Shown one piece after another: positions 6,241 to 7,505 of a DNA stretch of 7,505 nucleotides. Origin of the DNA: an uncultured Bacilli bacterium (GTDB lineage: Bacteria; Bacillota_I; Bacilli_A; RF39; UBA660); contig CATOJL010000066.1 of NCBI GenBank assembly GCA_951800155.1, forward strand, positions 1 to 7,505, in the 5' to 3' direction. The position numbers and the translations under genes were made by a program. Under the pieces are notes generated by a model. That model did not search any database, was not told the DNA's origin, and saw only the letters and a list, made by a program, of their open reading frames with translations. Position 1 is the first letter of the stretch; each line of letters starts with the position of its first letter.

Positions 6241-7302
6241 TTATTTAAAATAATTTTTTAAAATCACAAAAATCCTTTTTAGCTTCTCTTTTATTTTCTT
6301 ATCTGTTGTTAAACTACCAATAAATGTTGTCGCTTTTAATATCTTACTAAATGTTACTTTCTCAGTACTTGTAATTCCAGCCTTATCAAATACTAAAAAG
6401 ATACTGCTTACAAATTCTGCTCTCTCTTCTTTAGGAATATCTTTTAAAAAATCGCGCATTTCTTTATAAAAACGAATACTTTTTTCACTCAGTTTTGTTT
6501 CTACAAAAAAACTTCCAAAACATTGCCAACTCATTCCATCGTGCTGAAATAGTCCTTTATTCGAACTCTCAACAACTGTGTAATTTAAGTCATGATATAA
6601 AATCATACCTACAACACTTTGTGCTGGAACAAACATTTTCACCTTTCTACTAATGCGTTCATAAGCACCACTATGATACTCCTCTTCACGAACCCCCGGG
6701 CCATCAAAATTATAAATATTCTTGACCCGATTCCGAACAAAACTAGAAGCCATCATACAAGAGATAAGAGCCAAATTTCCCCCTTTTGAGTGTCCTCCTA
6801 CGTAAATATTTTTATCCAAAAAATGAACTTCCTCTTCTAAATAATCAATCGCCATTTGTTGACTAGGAACAGGAAATGCATGGGACATATCAAAGTCTTC
6901 CTTCCACCCAATAATAGAACTATCCGTTCCCTCAAAGGCAATATACGTCCATTTCTTTGCATTTTTAAATGTCATTGCACAAAATTGCTTCTCTTTATCT
7001 ACAACACTTTTATAATTCGTAATGATTAAATTTTTATATCGCCTTGTATCTTTCATCACTTCAAATAAATGATAAGTTTCACGGAAAAGAAGAGGCCTTG
7101 CTTTCATATCTTCTGGTTTCACCTTTAAAAAATAAGTTTTAGCTAAAGCAGAAATAGAAATAGGCATAGTTTTATTTGATAGAAACTGATCCAATTCAAT
7201 ATAGGAAAACTCAGCTAAAACAAGAGCATCAACATCATTAAATGGGACTTCATCAAATGTTTTATTTTTATAATAACCAATATAATCTATAATATTTGCC
7301 AT
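6241..7302 (-). CDS. DUF2974 (Mbeg1-like) alpha/beta hydrolase, lipase-like
   Basis: 353-residue cytoplasmic protein with no signal peptide. The opening (MANIIDYIGYYKNKTFDEVP, then FNDVDALVLAEFSYIELD) is the hallmark N-terminus of the DUF2974/Mbeg1-like family. IAFEGTDSSIIGWKEDFDMS (121-140) resembles the segment preceding the active site of class 3 lipases. GGHSKGGNLAL (from 169) is the nucleophile elbow, with Ser172 as nucleophile. NFDGPGV (198-204) is conserved in the family. GLFQHD (250-255) offers His254 as the probable catalytic histidine; the acid is uncertain, Asp200 being one option. A lipase or esterase role is inferred from the fold and the substrate is not known. The last 50 residues are Lys-rich and may pack on the core or contact membrane. 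In-frame ATGs at 7407 and 7335 lie upstream of the predicted transcription start; 7302 has AGGAAGG six bases before it and matches the family start. No clear terminator follows, so some read-through towards 6076 is possible. Confidence 0.88.
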   Translation of the reverse strand: MANIIDYIGYYKNKTFDEVPFNDVDALVLAEFSYIELDQFLSNKTMPISISALAKTYFLKVKPEDMKARPLLFRETYHLFEVMKDTRRYKNLIITNYKSVVDKEKQFCAMTFKNAKKWTYIAFEGTDSSIIGWKEDFDMSHAFPVPSQQMAIDYLEEEVHFLDKNIYVGGHSKGGNLALISCMMASSFVRNRVKNIYNFDGPGVREEEYHSGAYERISRKVKMFVPAQSVVGMILYHDLNYTVVESSNKGLFQHDGMSWQCFGSFFVETKLSEKSIRFYKEMRDFLKDIPKEERAEFVSSIFLVFDKAGITSTEKVTFSKILKATTFIGSLTTDKKIKEKLKRIFVILKNYFK

Positions 7303-7308
7303 AAAAAA

Positions 7309-7314
7309 CCTTCC
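7309..7314 (-). promoter_or_regulatory. Ribosome binding site of the DUF2974 gene
   Basis: GGAAGG on the minus strand lies six bases before the ATG at 7302. The match is moderate, but together with the -10 box just upstream it favours this start over the ATGs at 7335 and 7407. Confidence 0.65.
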
Positions 7315-7325
7315 TATTCTCTTCC

Positions 7326-7354
7326 ATTCTAACATATTTCTCTTTTCTTTTAAA
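7326..7354 (-). promoter_or_regulatory. Extended -10 promoter of the DUF2974 gene
   Basis: On the minus strand TAGAAT (7331-7326) has TGT directly before it (7334-7332), and TTTAAA (7354-7349) gives a weak -35 at 17 bases. The start would be near 7319, leaving a leader of about 17 bases with the ribosome site. Confidence 0.6.
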
Positions 7355-7358
7355 TATA

Positions 7359-7367
7359 TGTTACAAT
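7359..7367 (+). promoter_or_regulatory. Extended -10 box of a divergent plus-strand promoter
   Basis: TGTTACAAT on the plus strand is an extended -10 that ends only a few bases before GGAGG (7374-7378). No good -35 is seen. The spacing is too short for a normal leader (start expected near 7374, at the ribosome site itself), so it may be inactive or give a nearly leaderless message for the broken gene that follows. Confidence 0.3.
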
Positions 7368-7371
7368 ATTT

Positions 7372-7454
7372 ATGGAGGTTACTCGAATGAAATTGTAAAT
7401 GCACCAATAAAAATAGAATTGGTTAGTTTAGTCTTTCAATCATCATACTTGTAA
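7372..7454 (+). pseudogene. Possible frameshifted 5' stub of a small plus-strand gene
   Basis: GGAGG (7374-7378) is followed at eight bases by ATG (7387), but the frame closes after ATG AAA TTG TAA. If one A is added to the AAA run, the reading becomes MKIVNAPIKIELVSLVFQ and continues four residues (SSYL) to the TAA at 7452. A good ribosome site, a plausible start and a protein-like reading suggest the beginning of a decayed gene that has lost its frame and the rest of its length. A sequencing or assembly error could explain the missing A but not the stop at 7452. The family is not identified. Confidence 0.35.
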
Positions 7455-7476
7455 AATATAACAAAATTTGTATAAT
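7449..7476 (+). promoter_or_regulatory. Candidate plus-strand promoter pointing out of the window
   Basis: TTGTAA (7449-7454), a 16-base spacer and a perfect TATAAT (7471-7476) on the plus strand. It would drive transcription past the right edge, where any gene is unseen. In DNA this AT-rich such matches also arise by chance. Confidence 0.35.
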
Positions 7477-7505
7477 ATAAATCGCTGTTTTACCCATAAC
7501 TGAAA

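Noticed and set aside
1..7505. CRISPR array, tRNA, insertion sequence or phage genes
   Set aside because: No regularly spaced repeats, cloverleaf sequences, transposase or phage-like proteins were seen on either strand.

Overview
The window is AT-rich and reads as a chromosomal stretch from a low-G+C Bacillota (Firmicutes), perhaps a gut Erysipelotrichia or related Bacilli/Clostridia. The grounds are strong AGGAGG-type ribosome sites, extended -10 promoters, the gene families present, and the standard use of TGG for tryptophan. The genus cannot be named from this sequence. All six protein genes lie on the minus strand, so the transcription order runs from high to low coordinates. There are no tRNAs, rRNAs, insertion sequences or CRISPR arrays.

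In transcription order: (1) a 353-residue DUF2974/Mbeg1-like alpha/beta hydrolase (6241-7302). Its promoter region is divergent from what looks like the frameshifted stub of a small plus-strand gene (7372-7454). (2) A small exported thioredoxin-like protein with a CPHC motif and a C-terminal membrane anchor (5489-6076), with its own extended -10 promoter and a 14-bp terminator hairpin (5422-5454). (3) A three-gene drug-efflux-type operon: a MarR-family regulator (4790-5218) and two ABC exporter half-transporters (2635-4806 and 825-2642). The genes overlap by 17 and 8 bases, and the operon is closed by a terminator at 784-809. (4) A histidine phosphatase (92-646) with its own promoter. A possible terminator for a plus-strand gene outside the window sits at 1-38.

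The operon is the most coherent unit. A near-perfect palindrome (5228-5251) overlaps the -10 box and the predicted start site of the MarR promoter, which suggests that the regulator represses itself together with the pump. The two half-transporters have complementary features of an asymmetric heterodimeric exporter. The 723-residue subunit has Asp for the catalytic Walker B Glu and Gln for the switch His, plus a large extracytoplasmic insertion after its first membrane helix. The 605-residue subunit has the intact catalytic residues. This is a known architecture, not a new system. The less ordinary observations are the double degeneracy of the nucleotide site, the wobble-biased hairpins near 5377-5454, an inverted repeat spanning the thioredoxin promoter, and the gene stub at the right edge.

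Three genes have in-frame ATGs upstream of the starts chosen here. In each case a ribosome site, a promoter position or family length favours the shorter form. No stretch longer than 300 bases lacks a gene.
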